Source: Streptomyces sp. S.PNR 29 | Lineage (GTDB): Bacteria > Actinomycetota > Actinomycetes > Streptomycetales > Streptomycetaceae | Direction of reading: 5' to 3' | Length of the DNA: 64,000 bases | NCBI RefSeq assembly: GCF_030386795.1 | Contig: NZ_JANUQM010000005.1 | Location: 491,625-555,624 of the forward strand | Shown: positions 1 through 8,317 of the stretch, piece by piece | Layout: each line of letters begins with the position of its first letter | Position numbering within the stretch: the stretch's first letter is position 1 | Made by a program: the position numbers and the translations under genes | Notes under the pieces: generated by a model | The model's database searches: none | What the model saw: the letters and a program-made list of their open reading frames with translations, nothing else | What the model was told of the DNA's origin: nothing

Positions 1-237
1 GACGACGAAGACCTCGCCGGGCGCGACCTCGAAGTTCACATCGCGCACGGCGGCGGTACAGCCGGTGCGCTCCATCAGTTCACGGCGGGTGAGCCCGCAC
101 AGTTCCTCGGAGTCCGGTACCTGGTCGGCTTTCGGCCCGAACACCTTCCACAGCTTGCGCACGGAGATGACCGGCGTGGGGGCCGCGTCCTGGGGTGTGC
201 CGCGCCGATGCGGCACCTCGGTCGTTGCTGGGGTCAT
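1..237 (-). CDS. Glycine betaine/proline ABC transporter ATP-binding protein, N-terminus only
   Basis: First 79 codons of a gene that leaves the window at its left edge. The translation begins with a short charged extension, then an ISVRKLWKVFGPK stretch and ends in VRDVNFEVAPGEVFVV, the lead-in to the Walker A loop. That N-terminal pattern, including the region before Walker A, fits the ProV/OpuAA subfamily of osmoprotectant importers, which energise uptake of glycine betaine, proline betaine or choline at the inner face of the membrane. Walker A itself is not in view, so the family call rests on similarity of the N-terminus plus context. It starts 20 bp after the betaine-aldehyde dehydrogenase stop on the same strand, so it is probably the second gene of that operon, importing the substrate that the neighbouring enzymes oxidise. 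Confidence 0.7.
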   Translation of the reverse strand, partial: MTPATTEVPHRRGTPQDAAPTPVISVRKLWKVFGPKADQVPDSEELCGLTRRELMERTGCTAAVRDVNFEVAPGEVFVV

Positions 238-257
238 GTTCGACCTCTTTTCGGCGT

Positions 258-1727
258 TCAGCCGCGGAACCAGTGCTGCGGCCGGGGTTGGATGTTCTGC
301 CAGATGTGCTTGGGCTCTCGGTACTCGTCCAGGCCGGTCGGTCCCAGCTCCCGGCCCACGCCGGAGTGCCCGAACCCGCCCCATTCCGCCTGCGGTACGT
401 AGGGGTGGTAGTCGTTGATCCACACCGTGCCGTGGCGCAGCCGCCGGGCGACCCGCTGGGCCTTGCCGGCGTCCTGCGTCCAGACGGCTCCGGCGAGTCC
501 GTACTCGGTGTCGTTGGCGATGCGCACGGCGTCGTCCTCGTCGGCGAAGCGTTCCACGGTGAGCACGGGCCCGAAGGACTCCTCGTGCACCACGCGCATG
601 TCCTGCCGGCACTCGTCGAGAACGGTCGGCGGGTAGTAGTGCCCGTTCGCCAGGGCCGGGTCACGGGGGCGTTCACCGCCGCAGCGCAGTACGGCGCCTT
701 CGGCGAGACCGGCCGCGACATACGCCTCGACCTTCTCCAGGTGCTGCGCGGAGATCAGCGCGCCGGTCTCGGCCTGCGGATCGAAGGGGCCGCCGAGGCG
801 GATCTGCCGGGCGCGGCGGACCACCTCGTCGACGAACCGGTCGTGCAGCGCGTCCTCGACGATCAGCCGGGCACCGGCCGAGCAGACCTGCCCTGAATGC
901 AGAAAGACGGCCGTGAGCGCGAAGTCCACGGCCGCCTCGAAGTCGGCGTCGGCGAAGACGACGTTGGGGTTCTTGCCGCCGAGTTCCAGCGCGACCTTCT
1001 TCACGGTCGCGGCGGCGGTGGCCATGATCCGTCTGCCGGTGTCCAGGCCGCCGGTGAAGGAGACCATGTCGACGCCGGGGTCCTCGGCGAGCGGAGCGCC
1101 CACCTCGGGCCCGGTCCCCAGGACGAGATTGGCGGCGCCGGCCGGGATCCCGGCCTCTTCCAGTGCCTTCATCAGCAGGATCGAGGTGGAGGGGGTGAGC
1201 TCGCTGGGCTTGAGGACGATCGTGTTGCCCGCGAGGAGGGCGGGCGCGACCTTCCAGCTCGCCTGGAGCAGCGGGTAGTTCCAGGGGGTGATCAGTCCGC
1301 ACACACCGACCGGCTCGTACACGACGCGGCTGACGGCGTCGTCGCGGCCGGTGTCGATCACACGGCCGGCGCTGGTGCCGCCGAGCCCGCCGTAGTAGCG
1401 GAAGCAGGAGACGACGTCGGCGATGTCGTACTCGCTCTCCACCAGCCGCTTGCCGGTGTCCAGCGATTCGGCGCGGGCGAACTGCCCGGCGTCGCGCTCG
1501 ACGATGTCGGCGGTGCGCATCAGGAGCGCTCCCCGCTCCCGCTCGGGAGTGCGCGGCCAGGGCCCTTGATCGAAGGCACGGCGGGCCGCGGCGATGGCCG
1601 CCTCGGCATCGGGACGCGTACCTTCGGATACGGTCACGGAGAGCGTGCCGTCGGCGGGACAGCGGATGTCCCGGTAGCCTCCGGCGACGGGATCCCGCCA
1701 TGTTCCGTCCACATACAGGTCTGCCAC
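258..1727 (-). CDS. betB: Betaine-aldehyde dehydrogenase
   Basis: A 489-residue NAD(P)-dependent aldehyde dehydrogenase that would oxidise betaine aldehyde to glycine betaine in the cytoplasm. Visible family signatures are PWNYPLLQ (oxyanion and cofactor region), the LELGGKNP motif with catalytic Glu about residue 248, and GQVCSAG with nucleophilic Cys about residue 282; length is normal. An upstream in-frame GTG at 1766 would add 13 residues, but it lies inside the operator. The GTG at 1727 follows an AAGGG sequence at good spacing and gives the usual MADLYVDG-type N-terminus, so I prefer it. The gene sits between a choline-dehydrogenase gene and a betaine-type transporter, which supports the substrate. 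Regulation is probably by the tandem palindrome at 1751-1786. A related amino-aldehyde substrate cannot be excluded. Confidence 0.85.
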   Translation of the reverse strand: MADLYVDGTWRDPVAGGYRDIRCPADGTLSVTVSEGTRPDAEAAIAAARRAFDQGPWPRTPERERGALLMRTADIVERDAGQFARAESLDTGKRLVESEYDIADVVSCFRYYGGLGGTSAGRVIDTGRDDAVSRVVYEPVGVCGLITPWNYPLLQASWKVAPALLAGNTIVLKPSELTPSTSILLMKALEEAGIPAGAANLVLGTGPEVGAPLAEDPGVDMVSFTGGLDTGRRIMATAAATVKKVALELGGKNPNVVFADADFEAAVDFALTAVFLHSGQVCSAGARLIVEDALHDRFVDEVVRRARQIRLGGPFDPQAETGALISAQHLEKVEAYVAAGLAEGAVLRCGGERPRDPALANGHYYPPTVLDECRQDMRVVHEESFGPVLTVERFADEDDAVRIANDTEYGLAGAVWTQDAGKAQRVARRLRHGTVWINDYHPYVPQAEWGGFGHSGVGRELGPTGLDEYREPKHIWQNIQPRPQHWFRG

Positions 1728-1750
1728 CTCGGGAGCCCTTCGAGCGAATC

Positions 1751-1815
1751 GTTGCGCATCACGCACCGCATTGCTTGTGGTGGAACACTCTGAAGAAGGA
1801 GGGATCCCACGTCAA
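1751..1815 (-). promoter_or_regulatory. Promoter and tandem operator of the betB operon
   Basis: Two 17-bp palindrome-like sites, 1751-1767 (GTTGCG-N5-CGCACC) and 1770-1786 (ATTGCT-N5-TGGAAC), are separated by 2 bp, so the centres are 19 bp apart. On the coding strand a TTGACG box (1815-1810) ends 23 bp before the operator, placing the operator over the -10/+1 region. This is one of seven such elements in the first 12.6 kb. A repressor, most simply the IclR protein at 4588, is inferred. The rest of the gap up to 1922 shows no convincing gene. Confidence 0.7.
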
Positions 1816-1922
1816 GGGGTTGACCGATGACGTTTTCACCAAGCTGACGGCCGGGAGGACACGCTGAGCCCAGGCCGGATGCGCCTGGTTTCCGGACCAA
1901 GCGGCTGCCTGAAAACTCCGTG

Positions 1923-2759
1923 TTACGGCAGGCGGTCCAGCAGTTCACGGCGCCACCGCTCGGTCTCGGCGATCTGGTTGAAGGTGAACAGGTGCAGACC
2001 TGCCACGCCCGCCGACGGCGCGGTGAGCGCCTCGGAGCCACGGGCGAGCAGCCGCTCGGGCGCGTAGCCGCCGGGGGCCGCGAAGCGCAGGAACCAGGAC
2101 GGGTGCCTGGTCAGGAAGCGGGTCGACTCCCCCACACCGATCTTCGTCGCCATGGACAGCAGCTTCGCCCGCTGCACCGGCCCCGCGACACCCACATGGA
2201 CGGGCAGGGCGATGCCTCGACGGCGTATCCGGCCGACCCAGTCACCCAGCACACGCGAGTCGAAGCAGAGGTTGCTGACGATATACGTGGCATGCGCCTG
2301 TTTGTCCCACATCGCCTGGATGGTGAGGTCGTCGTGGATGAGCGGGTGACTCTCGGGGTAACCGGTGATGCCGACGCGGGCTAAGGGGCTGCCCAGTTCG
2401 CCCAGCCTGCGCAGCACCGGCAGCGCCCCGTCGTAGGCCCCGGCCGGCGGATCGGCGTCGCCTGCCGGTACGAAGACGTCATCGACGCCCGCTCCGCGGA
2501 GCCGGTCGATGACGTCCTTCAGGTGCGCGTCGTCCCGCAGCAGCCGCGCGGGCACGTGCGGGGCGACGCGGTAGCCGTGCGCGGCGAGCCGGCCTGTGAG
2601 GTCGAGCGTCGGCTCCAGGCCCTTGACCGGCGACGCCGTCACGGTGACGACGACGTCGCGCGGGACATGGGCGAGGACCTTGTCCTCCGTCGCCCTCGCG
2701 GGCAGCACCTCGTAACGCACGCTGTCCAGCAGCGCGCGGAAGTCTTGGGGGCCCGACAC
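1923..2759 (-). CDS. Methylenetetrahydrofolate reductase family protein
   Basis: A 278-residue MetF-type flavoprotein (TIM barrel, FAD) that would reduce 5,10-methylene-THF to 5-methyl-THF, or work in the reverse direction. Support: TVTASPVKGLEPTLDL near the N-terminus, the VDDVFVPAGDADPP segment typical of the FAD site, GITGYPESHP, and SNLCFD followed by PVHVGVAGPVQRAKLL near the C-terminus. Length matches bacterial MTHFRs. The GTG start directly abuts the TAA of the choline-dehydrogenase gene with no gap, implying translational coupling. In a betaine island the likely role is handling methylene-THF formed when betaine methyl groups are released, rather than the housekeeping methionine pathway; that role is inferred. 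Confidence 0.85.
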   Translation of the reverse strand: MSGPQDFRALLDSVRYEVLPARATEDKVLAHVPRDVVVTVTASPVKGLEPTLDLTGRLAAHGYRVAPHVPARLLRDDAHLKDVIDRLRGAGVDDVFVPAGDADPPAGAYDGALPVLRRLGELGSPLARVGITGYPESHPLIHDDLTIQAMWDKQAHATYIVSNLCFDSRVLGDWVGRIRRRGIALPVHVGVAGPVQRAKLLSMATKIGVGESTRFLTRHPSWFLRFAAPGGYAPERLLARGSEALTAPSAGVAGLHLFTFNQIAETERWRRELLDRLP

Positions 2760-4430
2760 TTATCCGACCTGCTTGTGGGCGTCGCGGTACCGGTAGTACG
2801 CGGCCGTGGAGGGGGGCAGCGGCTCCTTCCCGAGGATGAGGTCCGCCGCCTTTTCCGCGATCATCATCACGGGCGCGTAGATGTTGCCGTTGGTGACGTA
2901 CGGCATCACCGACGCGTCGACGACACGCAGCCCCTCCACGCCGTGCACCCGCATGCTGGCGGGATCCACGACGGACATCTCGTCGGTGCCCATCTTGCAG
3001 GTGCAGGAGGGATGCAGCGCGGTCTCGCCGTCCTTGGCGACCCAGGCGAGGATCTCCTCGTCGGTCTCGACGGAGGGTCCGGGCGAGATCTCCCCGCCGT
3101 TGTACGGAGCCAGGGCGGGCTGGTTGAGCAGCTTGCGGGCGACCCGGATCGCCTCGACCCACTCTCGGCGGTCCTGTTCGGTGGACAGGTAGTTGAAGCG
3201 CAGCGCGGGGTGCTCTGCCGGGTCCTTGCTCTTGATCTTCACCGAGCCGATGGCGTCCGAGTACATGGGCCCGACGTGCACCTGGTAGCCGTGCCCGCCG
3301 GCGGGCACGGAGCCGTCGTAGCGGACCGCGATGGGCAGGAAGTGGAACATCAGGTTGGGATAGTCCACGTCCTCGTTGCCGCGGACGAAGCCACCCGCCT
3401 CGAAGTGGTTGGTCGCGGCGGGGCCCTTGCGGAAGAGCCATTGCAGGCCGATGAAGGGAGCGCGCCATTTCGCCAGGTACGGCTGCATGGAGACGGGCTG
3501 CTTGCAGGCGTACTGGATGTACACCTCCAGGTGGTCCTGCAGGTTCTCGCCGACACCCGGCAGATCGTGCACGACGTCGATGCCGAGCGCGCTCAGCTCC
3601 TCGGCGTTGCCGACGCCCGAGAGCTGGAGCAGCTGGGGGGAGTTGATGGCACCTCCGCAGAGGATGACCTCGCGGGCACGTACCTGCTGGGGTCTGCCGC
3701 GGCCACGCCGGTACTCGACACCGACGGCGCGCTTGCCCTCGAAGAGGACGCGGGTGACCAGCGCGCGGGTGGTGACGGTGAGGTTGGGCCGCTTCCTCGC
3801 GGGCTTGAGGTACGCCTTGGAGGCGGACAGACGGCGCCCTCGGTGGACATTGCGGTCGAAGGGGGCGAACCCTTCCTGCTGATATCCGTTGACGTCGTCG
3901 GTGCGGGGGTAACCCGCCTGCTGTACGGCCTCCAGAAAGGCCGAGAAGAGCGGGTTGGCCGCCGGCCCGCGCTCCAGGACGAGAGGGCCGTCGTGACCGC
4001 GGAACTCGTCGTCCGGATCGGCGGCGAGACAGTTCTCCATGCGCCGGAAGTACGGCAGGCAGTGGGCGTAGTCCCAGGTCTCCATGCCGGGTTCGGCCGC
4101 CCAGCGCTCGTAGTCCATGGGGTTGCCGCGCTGGAAGATCATGCCGTTGATGCTGCTGGAACCGCCCAGCACCTTTCCCCGCGCGTGATAGATGCGCCGG
4201 CCGCCCATGTGGGGTTCGGGTTCCGACTCGTACTTCCAGTCGTAGAACCGGCTGCCGATCGGGTAGGTCAGGGCCGCGGGCATGTGGATGAAGACGTCCC
4301 AGGGATAGTCGGGCCTGCCCGCCTCCAGGACCAGCACGCGGTTGCCCGGGTCGGTGGAGAGCCTGTTGGCCAGTGCGCTGCCGGCCGATCCACCACCGAC
4401 GATGACGAAGTCGTACTGCAGGGGAGCCAT
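2760..4430 (-). CDS. betA: GMC-family choline dehydrogenase-like oxidoreductase
   Basis: A 556-residue FAD enzyme of the glucose-methanol-choline family, expected to oxidise choline to betaine aldehyde. The N-terminus holds the dinucleotide motif VIVGGGSAGSALANRL (residues 9-24), followed by the GMC signature region GKVLGGSSSINGM. The active-site His segment HPSCTCKMG and the VTNGNIYAPVMMIAEKAA block are near the C-terminus. An upstream ATG at 4514 would add 28 residues unrelated to the family and would overlap the operator at 4480-4515; the ATG at 4430 gives the usual MxxxYDFVIVGGG start. It is followed without gap by the MTHFR gene. Choline as substrate rests on the betB/Rieske context; many GMC proteins use other alcohols. 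Confidence 0.8.
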   Translation of the reverse strand: MAPLQYDFVIVGGGSAGSALANRLSTDPGNRVLVLEAGRPDYPWDVFIHMPAALTYPIGSRFYDWKYESEPEPHMGGRRIYHARGKVLGGSSSINGMIFQRGNPMDYERWAAEPGMETWDYAHCLPYFRRMENCLAADPDDEFRGHDGPLVLERGPAANPLFSAFLEAVQQAGYPRTDDVNGYQQEGFAPFDRNVHRGRRLSASKAYLKPARKRPNLTVTTRALVTRVLFEGKRAVGVEYRRGRGRPQQVRAREVILCGGAINSPQLLQLSGVGNAEELSALGIDVVHDLPGVGENLQDHLEVYIQYACKQPVSMQPYLAKWRAPFIGLQWLFRKGPAATNHFEAGGFVRGNEDVDYPNLMFHFLPIAVRYDGSVPAGGHGYQVHVGPMYSDAIGSVKIKSKDPAEHPALRFNYLSTEQDRREWVEAIRVARKLLNQPALAPYNGGEISPGPSVETDEEILAWVAKDGETALHPSCTCKMGTDEMSVVDPASMRVHGVEGLRVVDASVMPYVTNGNIYAPVMMIAEKAADLILGKEPLPPSTAAYYRYRDAHKQVG

Positions 4431-4479
4431 GGTGCCTCGTCTCGCTCGCGCCGTAGATACGCGCGGCATGCTAGTACCA

Positions 4480-4515
4480 GTATCGCTATATGCACCAGGT
4501 TGCGAGCAGCGCAAC
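4480..4515. promoter_or_regulatory. Tandem operator in the betA/iclR divergent region
   Basis: Sites 4480-4496 (GTATCG-N5-TGCACC) and 4499-4515 (GTTGCG-N5-CGCAAC, a perfect 6-bp dyad) are 2 bp apart. They sit 50 bp upstream of the leftward betA start and about 70 bp upstream of the rightward regulator start, so one bound protein could control both. For betA a TTGCGC/TATAGC pair with an 18-bp spacer overlaps the operator. No TTGAC box lies 23-27 bp away here, unlike five of the other copies. Confidence 0.65.
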
Positions 4516-4575
4516 TTTCGGCTGGTCTGTACCGAACCCGTGATCCGCGTCGCTGCTGTTGTTGTTTATCGCCCG

Positions 4576-4588
4576 TATAGTTTCGCTG
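4576..4588 (+). promoter_or_regulatory. Likely leaderless promoter of the IclR gene
   Basis: A TATAGT -10 hexamer at 4576-4581 ends only 6 bp before the GTG at 4588. A transcript beginning 7 nt after the -10 would start at the initiation codon, i.e. a leaderless mRNA, which is common in Streptomyces. No strong -35 is visible and there is no Shine-Dalgarno sequence before the GTG, which agrees with leaderless translation. Confidence 0.5.
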
Positions 4589-5385
4589 TGAGCAACTACC
4601 ATCCAGATACCGAAACGACAGGTTCGCCGGCCGGTGGAGTGCAGTCCGTCGATCGCGCCATCACCGTGCTGGAGATCCTGGCCCAGCGAGGCGAGGCCGG
4701 CGTCAGCGAGGTGGCCGGCGAGATCGATGTCCACAAGTCCACCGCGTTCCGGCTGCTCGGCGCCCTGGAAGCGCGCGGCCTCGTGGAGCAGGCGGGTGAG
4801 CGCGGCAAGTACCGCCTCGGCTTCGGCATCGTACGCCTCGCCGGCGCGGTCACTGGACGCATCGACATCACCCAGCAGAGCCGCCCCGTCTGCGAGCGCC
4901 TCGCCGACGAGATCGGCGAGACGGTGAATCTCGCCGTGATGCAGGAGCACTACGCGATCAACCTCTACCAGGTGCGCGGCCCGGGTGCCGTCACCGCGTA
5001 CAACTGGGTCGGCCAGCTGACCCCGTTGCACGCCACGTCCAGCGGCAAGATCCTGCTGGCCCACATGCCCGCCAAGGAGCGCGCCGCGCTGCTGTCCGAG
5101 GCCGGCCTGAAGAAGATCACCCCCCGCACCATGACGGCGAAAACGAAGCTGGAGAAGAATCTCGCCGAGGCTCTGGAGCGTGGCTACGCCTGGACCCTGG
5201 AGGAGCTGGAGGTGGGGCTGCACGCCATGGCCGCACCGGTCCGCAACCGGGACGGAGAGGTCATCGCGGCCATCAGCGCCTCCGGACCCGCGTACCGGTT
5301 CACCGAGGAGCGCATGCACGAACTCGCCCCGGTACTGGTCAAGGGCGCGGACGAGGTCAGCCACCGCATGGGCTACCTGGGTTGA
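4588..5385 (+). CDS. IclR-family transcriptional regulator
   Basis: A 265-residue protein with an N-terminal winged HTH (about residues 15-75: VQSVDRAITVLEIL, then VSEVAGEIDVHKSTAFRLLGALEARGLVEQ) and a C-terminal IclR effector domain (LHATSSGKILLAHM, ELEVGLHAMAAPVRN, ISASGPAYRF). Length is typical. Reading from upstream ATGs would add an unrelated stretch, whereas the GTG at 4588 gives a normal family N-terminus and sits just after a -10 box. It lies in the middle of the betaine island, divergent from betA, and seven copies of one tandem operator surround it, so it is the obvious candidate regulator of that regulon. The ligand (betaine, dimethylglycine, choline) cannot be read from sequence. 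Its 3' end overlaps the convergent oxygenase gene by 29 bp. Confidence 0.9.
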   Translation: MSNYHPDTETTGSPAGGVQSVDRAITVLEILAQRGEAGVSEVAGEIDVHKSTAFRLLGALEARGLVEQAGERGKYRLGFGIVRLAGAVTGRIDITQQSRPVCERLADEIGETVNLAVMQEHYAINLYQVRGPGAVTAYNWVGQLTPLHATSSGKILLAHMPAKERAALLSEAGLKKITPRTMTAKTKLEKNLAEALERGYAWTLEELEVGLHAMAAPVRNRDGEVIAAISASGPAYRFTEERMHELAPVLVKGADEVSHRMGYLG

Positions 5386-6493
5386 GACGCTCCTGGACGA
5401 AGGCGTGGAACTCGCCGATGTGATGCTCGCTGGGTACCAGGACGCCGCCCTTGGCGTACAGCCGGGAGCTCATCGTGGGCTGGCAGCGCTCGCACGCGTC
5501 GAAGTCCTGCCGGTTGACGCGGTCGAAGAGCTCCACCGACCGGCTGACGTCCTTGCCGCTTTCGACGACGTGCCTCAGGTAGAGCCAGTCGCACTCGACG
5601 ATCGTGCGGTCCGCGGCGACCGGGTACATCCGGTGGAAGATCACATGGTCGGGCACGAGGTTGATGAACACCTGCGGCCGGACGGTGATCGCGTAGTAGC
5701 GGCGGTCCTGCTCCTCGGTGACCCCCGGTATGCGGTCCAGACCCTCGGAGCCGTCGACGGTGAAGCCCTTGACGTCGGCGCCGAACTCCGCCCCGTGGCC
5801 CACGTAGTACTGAGCGGCGTACCCGTCGGCGAACTCCGGGAGCACCTCGGTGAGTTCGGGGTGGATCGTCGCGCAGTGGTAGCACTCCATGAAGTTCTCG
5901 ACGATGAGCTTCCAGTTCGCCTTGACGTCGTAGACGATCCGCTTGCCGACTTCAAGGTTCTCGATGCCGTAGTGCTCGATCGACTCGACGTCGCCGAGAC
6001 GTGTCACCACGTCCTGTACGACCTCGTCGAAGGGAGGCGGGTTCTCGGCGAGGCACACCCACACGTAGCCGAGCCATTCATGCGTAGCCACGGCTGCCAG
6101 GCCGTATTCGGTGCGGCTGACGTCGGGCATTTTCGTGAGGTTGGGCGCTGCGACGAGTTTGCCCGTCAGGTCGTACGTCCAGGCGTGGTAGGGGCACTGG
6201 AAGGCACGTCTGACCTCGCCGGTCTCCTCTGTGCAGAGCTTGGCACCGCGATGCCGGCAGACATTGAAGAAGGCGCGTATGGAGTTGTCCCGTGCGCGTG
6301 TGATCAGGATGCTCTCGCGGCCCACCTCGACGGTCCGGAAGGCACCGGGTCCGACGAGGTCGGCGGAGCGCACGGCACAGAACCACATCGCTTCGAAGAT
6401 GTGCTCCTGCTCCTGGGCGAAGATCTGCGGATCCGTGTAGGAGGAGCCGGGGAGGGTGGCGATCAGGCTGTCGGGCAGGCCGGTCGAGGTCAC
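5357..6493 (-). CDS. gbcA: Rieske-type glycine betaine monooxygenase, oxygenase subunit
   Basis: A 378-residue Rieske non-heme iron oxygenase alpha subunit. The [2Fe-2S] ligands are CRH (Cys79, His81) and CPYH (Cys100, His103). The mononuclear iron histidines lie in ECYHCATIHPEL (His206, His211). Family members acting on quaternary amines (GbcA, stachydrine and carnitine oxygenases) have this size and layout and release a methyl group as formaldehyde. The start at GTG 6493 is favoured by a GAGGAG Shine-Dalgarno 6 bp upstream; an ATG 39 bp further upstream would bypass it. It is the last gene of a ferredoxin-reductase-oxygenase set, separated from the reductase by 133 bp. Glycine betaine is inferred from betA/betB; other N-methyl compounds are possible. 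Confidence 0.8.
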   Translation of the reverse strand: MTSTGLPDSLIATLPGSSYTDPQIFAQEQEHIFEAMWFCAVRSADLVGPGAFRTVEVGRESILITRARDNSIRAFFNVCRHRGAKLCTEETGEVRRAFQCPYHAWTYDLTGKLVAAPNLTKMPDVSRTEYGLAAVATHEWLGYVWVCLAENPPPFDEVVQDVVTRLGDVESIEHYGIENLEVGKRIVYDVKANWKLIVENFMECYHCATIHPELTEVLPEFADGYAAQYYVGHGAEFGADVKGFTVDGSEGLDRIPGVTEEQDRRYYAITVRPQVFINLVPDHVIFHRMYPVAADRTIVECDWLYLRHVVESGKDVSRSVELFDRVNRQDFDACERCQPTMSSRLYAKGGVLVPSEHHIGEFHAFVQERLNPGSPCGG

Positions 6494-6625
6494 AGTGCAC
6501 TCCTCGGAGAACGTCGTGGATCGGTCATGCACGCGCCGGGAAGAGCGACACCGGACGTCGTTGGATAAAAAGGGCGCCGCAGGCCGTACGCGACAGCGGC
6601 AGGGTTTCTTGCCGGGTCGGCGCCG

Positions 6626-7789
6626 TCAGGACGCCGTGGCTGCGAGCTGCTTGCGCCAACGCATGAAGAGCCGTGGCTGGTTCATCCCGAGCACACCGAC
6701 CGGATGTCCGGCACGCCGGTAGACGGCCAGGACGTTACGGTCGTCCGGGCTGCCTTCCTCGATCGTCACACTGTCGGCGCGGGCCGCGTGACCGGCGAAC
6801 TGGATCTTCACGCCGTACTGGTCCGACCAGAAGTACGGGGGCCGGGGTATGCCCGGTTCCGTCGCGCCCCAGGACAGCAGCGCGGCCACGGCCGCGTCGG
6901 GGCGCTCGCGTGCACCGGTCCAGTGCTCGACGCGACGGTGGGTGCCCACGCGGGGGTCGTACCAGGAGGCGCAGTCGCCGACCGCGACCACCCCGGCCAG
7001 GCTGGTGCGACCGTCCGCGCCGCACTTGACGCCGTCGGCGAGGTCGACGCCGGATCCCTCCAGCCACTCGACGCAGGGGCGGGCGCCGACACCCACGACG
7101 ACGATGTCGGCGGGAATGGTACGGCCGTCCTCCAGCAGGACGGCGTCGACCCTGTTCTCGCCGCTCAGCCCCTTGACGCCCACGCCGCACAACAGTCGTA
7201 CGCCGTGGTCCGCGTGGAGGGCGGAGACGATGGCGCCCATGGTCTCGCCGAGCGGTCCGGCCAGCGGCGTGGGCGCCGCCTCGACGACCGTCACGTCGAG
7301 TCCGAGAGCTCGGGCGGTGGAGGCGACTTCGGCACCGATGAACCCGCCGCCGATCACGACCAGCCTTCCGCCCACGACCAGTTCGTCCCGCAGGGCGCGG
7401 GCGTCGTCCAGCGTGCGCAGGGTGTGCACACCGGCGAGGCCGTCCGTGCCCGGCAGGGTCCGCGCGGCCGCGCCGGTGGCGATGACGATTCCGTCGGCCC
7501 GCACCTCCCGGCCGTCGGTGAGCCGCACGGCGCGGGGCTCGGTGCCGAGTCCGGCGGCGCGGGCTCCGAGCAGCCACTCGGCCTGCAGGTCCTCGTCGTC
7601 CGGCTCCAGCGCGAGATCGGCTTCGCCGATGCCGCCGGCCAGGAACTCCTTGGACAGTGGCGGCCTGTCGTACGGGCGGTGGAGCTCGTCGCCGATGACG
7701 ACCAGCCGCCCGTCGTACCCCTGCTTCCGCAGGGAGCGCGCCGCTGACAGACCGGCCAGCGACGCGCCCACCACGGCCACCGTCCTCAC
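6626..7789 (-). CDS. FAD-dependent NAD(P)H:ferredoxin reductase
   Basis: A 387-residue pyridine-nucleotide-disulfide-type flavoprotein resembling the reductases of Rieske oxygenases and P450s. The N-terminus VRTVAVVGASLAGLSAARSL is the FAD-binding fold, VVIGGGFIGAEVASTARALG (about residue 150) is the NAD(P)H-binding fold, and GVVAVGDCASW near residue 270 is the second FAD motif. It would pass electrons from NAD(P)H to the adjacent Rieske ferredoxin. The GTG start at 7789 shares a GTGA junction with the ferredoxin stop, a strong sign of translational coupling; longer reading frames upstream run antisense-like through the ferredoxin gene and are rejected. Confidence 0.88.
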   Translation of the reverse strand: MRTVAVVGASLAGLSAARSLRKQGYDGRLVVIGDELHRPYDRPPLSKEFLAGGIGEADLALEPDDEDLQAEWLLGARAAGLGTEPRAVRLTDGREVRADGIVIATGAAARTLPGTDGLAGVHTLRTLDDARALRDELVVGGRLVVIGGGFIGAEVASTARALGLDVTVVEAAPTPLAGPLGETMGAIVSALHADHGVRLLCGVGVKGLSGENRVDAVLLEDGRTIPADIVVVGVGARPCVEWLEGSGVDLADGVKCGADGRTSLAGVVAVGDCASWYDPRVGTHRRVEHWTGARERPDAAVAALLSWGATEPGIPRPPYFWSDQYGVKIQFAGHAARADSVTIEEGSPDDRNVLAVYRRAGHPVGVLGMNQPRLFMRWRKQLAATAS

Positions 7790-8148
7790 GCGACGCCCCC
7801 GGCGAGCCGCGCCGCGATGCAGGGCGGCAGGTTGGGGGCTTCCGTGGACAGCCGGACGTAGATCATGCCGTCCTCGACGAAGACCTCGTGCGTACGCACC
7901 GGGAGCTTGGCCGGCGGGGCGTCGACGGCTCCGGTCTTGAGGTCGAACTTCGAGGCGTGCAGGGGGCATTCCACCTCACAGCCCTCCAGCCAGCCGTCGG
8001 CGAGCGAGGCGTCCTGGTGGGTGCAGGTGTCGTCGATGGCGTAGAGCTCGCCGTCATCGGTGTGGAACACCGAGACCGGCGGGTCGATGTCGAGCCGGAG
8101 GGCCTCGCCTCGGGGCAGATCCACGAGACGGCACGCGGGAATCATCAT
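7786..8148 (-). CDS. Rieske [2Fe-2S] ferredoxin
   Basis: A 120-residue soluble Rieske ferredoxin. Cluster ligands are CTH (Cys42, His44) and CPLH (Cys61, His64), followed by SKFDLKTGAVDAPPAKLPV as in biphenyl-type ferredoxins. It would carry electrons between the FAD reductase and the oxygenase. Two adjacent ATGs (8148 and 8145) are possible starts; both follow a GAGGTG Shine-Dalgarno. The gene lies 8 bp after a tandem operator and 108 bp after a second one. Its first 14 codons are copied ahead of folP (see 9226-9273). A separate ferredoxin and reductase makes this a three-component system, unlike the two-component GbcAB of Pseudomonas. Confidence 0.9.
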   Translation of the reverse strand: MMIPACRLVDLPRGEALRLDIDPPVSVFHTDDGELYAIDDTCTHQDASLADGWLEGCEVECPLHASKFDLKTGAVDAPPAKLPVRTHEVFVEDGMIYVRLSTEAPNLPPCIAARLAGGVA

Positions 8149-8156
8149 GACACCTC

Positions 8157-8225
8157 GGTGCGTATAGCGAAACGGATTGCGGTTAACGCAACGCCAGTTT
8201 GCGGTCGGCCACAAACCCTTGTCAA
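8157..8225 (-). promoter_or_regulatory. Promoter and tandem operator of the ferredoxin operon
   Basis: Sites 8157-8173 (GGTGCG-N5-CGAAAC) and 8176-8192 (ATTGCG-N5-CGCAAC) are 2 bp apart. On the coding strand TTGACA (8225-8220) is followed after 18 bp by CAAACT, then the operator, whose near edge is 27 bp from the TTGACA. The same TTGACA-N18-CARACT-operator order precedes folP, so the two promoters look duplicated. Confidence 0.75.
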
Positions 8226-8258
8226 GGCGTTCACGGGACGTGTAACCCCTTCCTTTGT

Positions 8259-8294
8259 GTTGCTTTTTACGCAACGCTCTGCGTGGTACGAAAC
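8259..8294. promoter_or_regulatory. Second, distal tandem operator upstream of the ferredoxin gene
   Basis: Sites 8259-8275 (GTTGCT-N5-CGCAAC) and 8278-8294 (TCTGCG-N5-CGAAAC) again have a 2-bp gap. This copy lies between the folP stop (8318) and the proximal ferredoxin operator, 67 bp from the latter. No TTGAC box stands at the usual distance. It could strengthen repression by looping, or control a distal promoter; both are inference. Confidence 0.6.
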
Positions 8295-8317
8295 GCAGGT
8301 CAGGGAGTCGGCACCTC

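Noticed and set aside
1816..1922. Short plus-strand frame reading DAPGFRTKRLPENSV
   Set aside because: I briefly suspected a transposase or gene-end remnant, but the match is too short and I cannot name a family.
8145..8234. 29-codon leader frame (GTG 8234) whose stop overlaps the ferredoxin start
   Set aside because: It resembles coupling, but the Shine-Dalgarno is 11-13 nt away and the promoter -35 and operator lie inside the frame, so the proximal transcript would not contain it.
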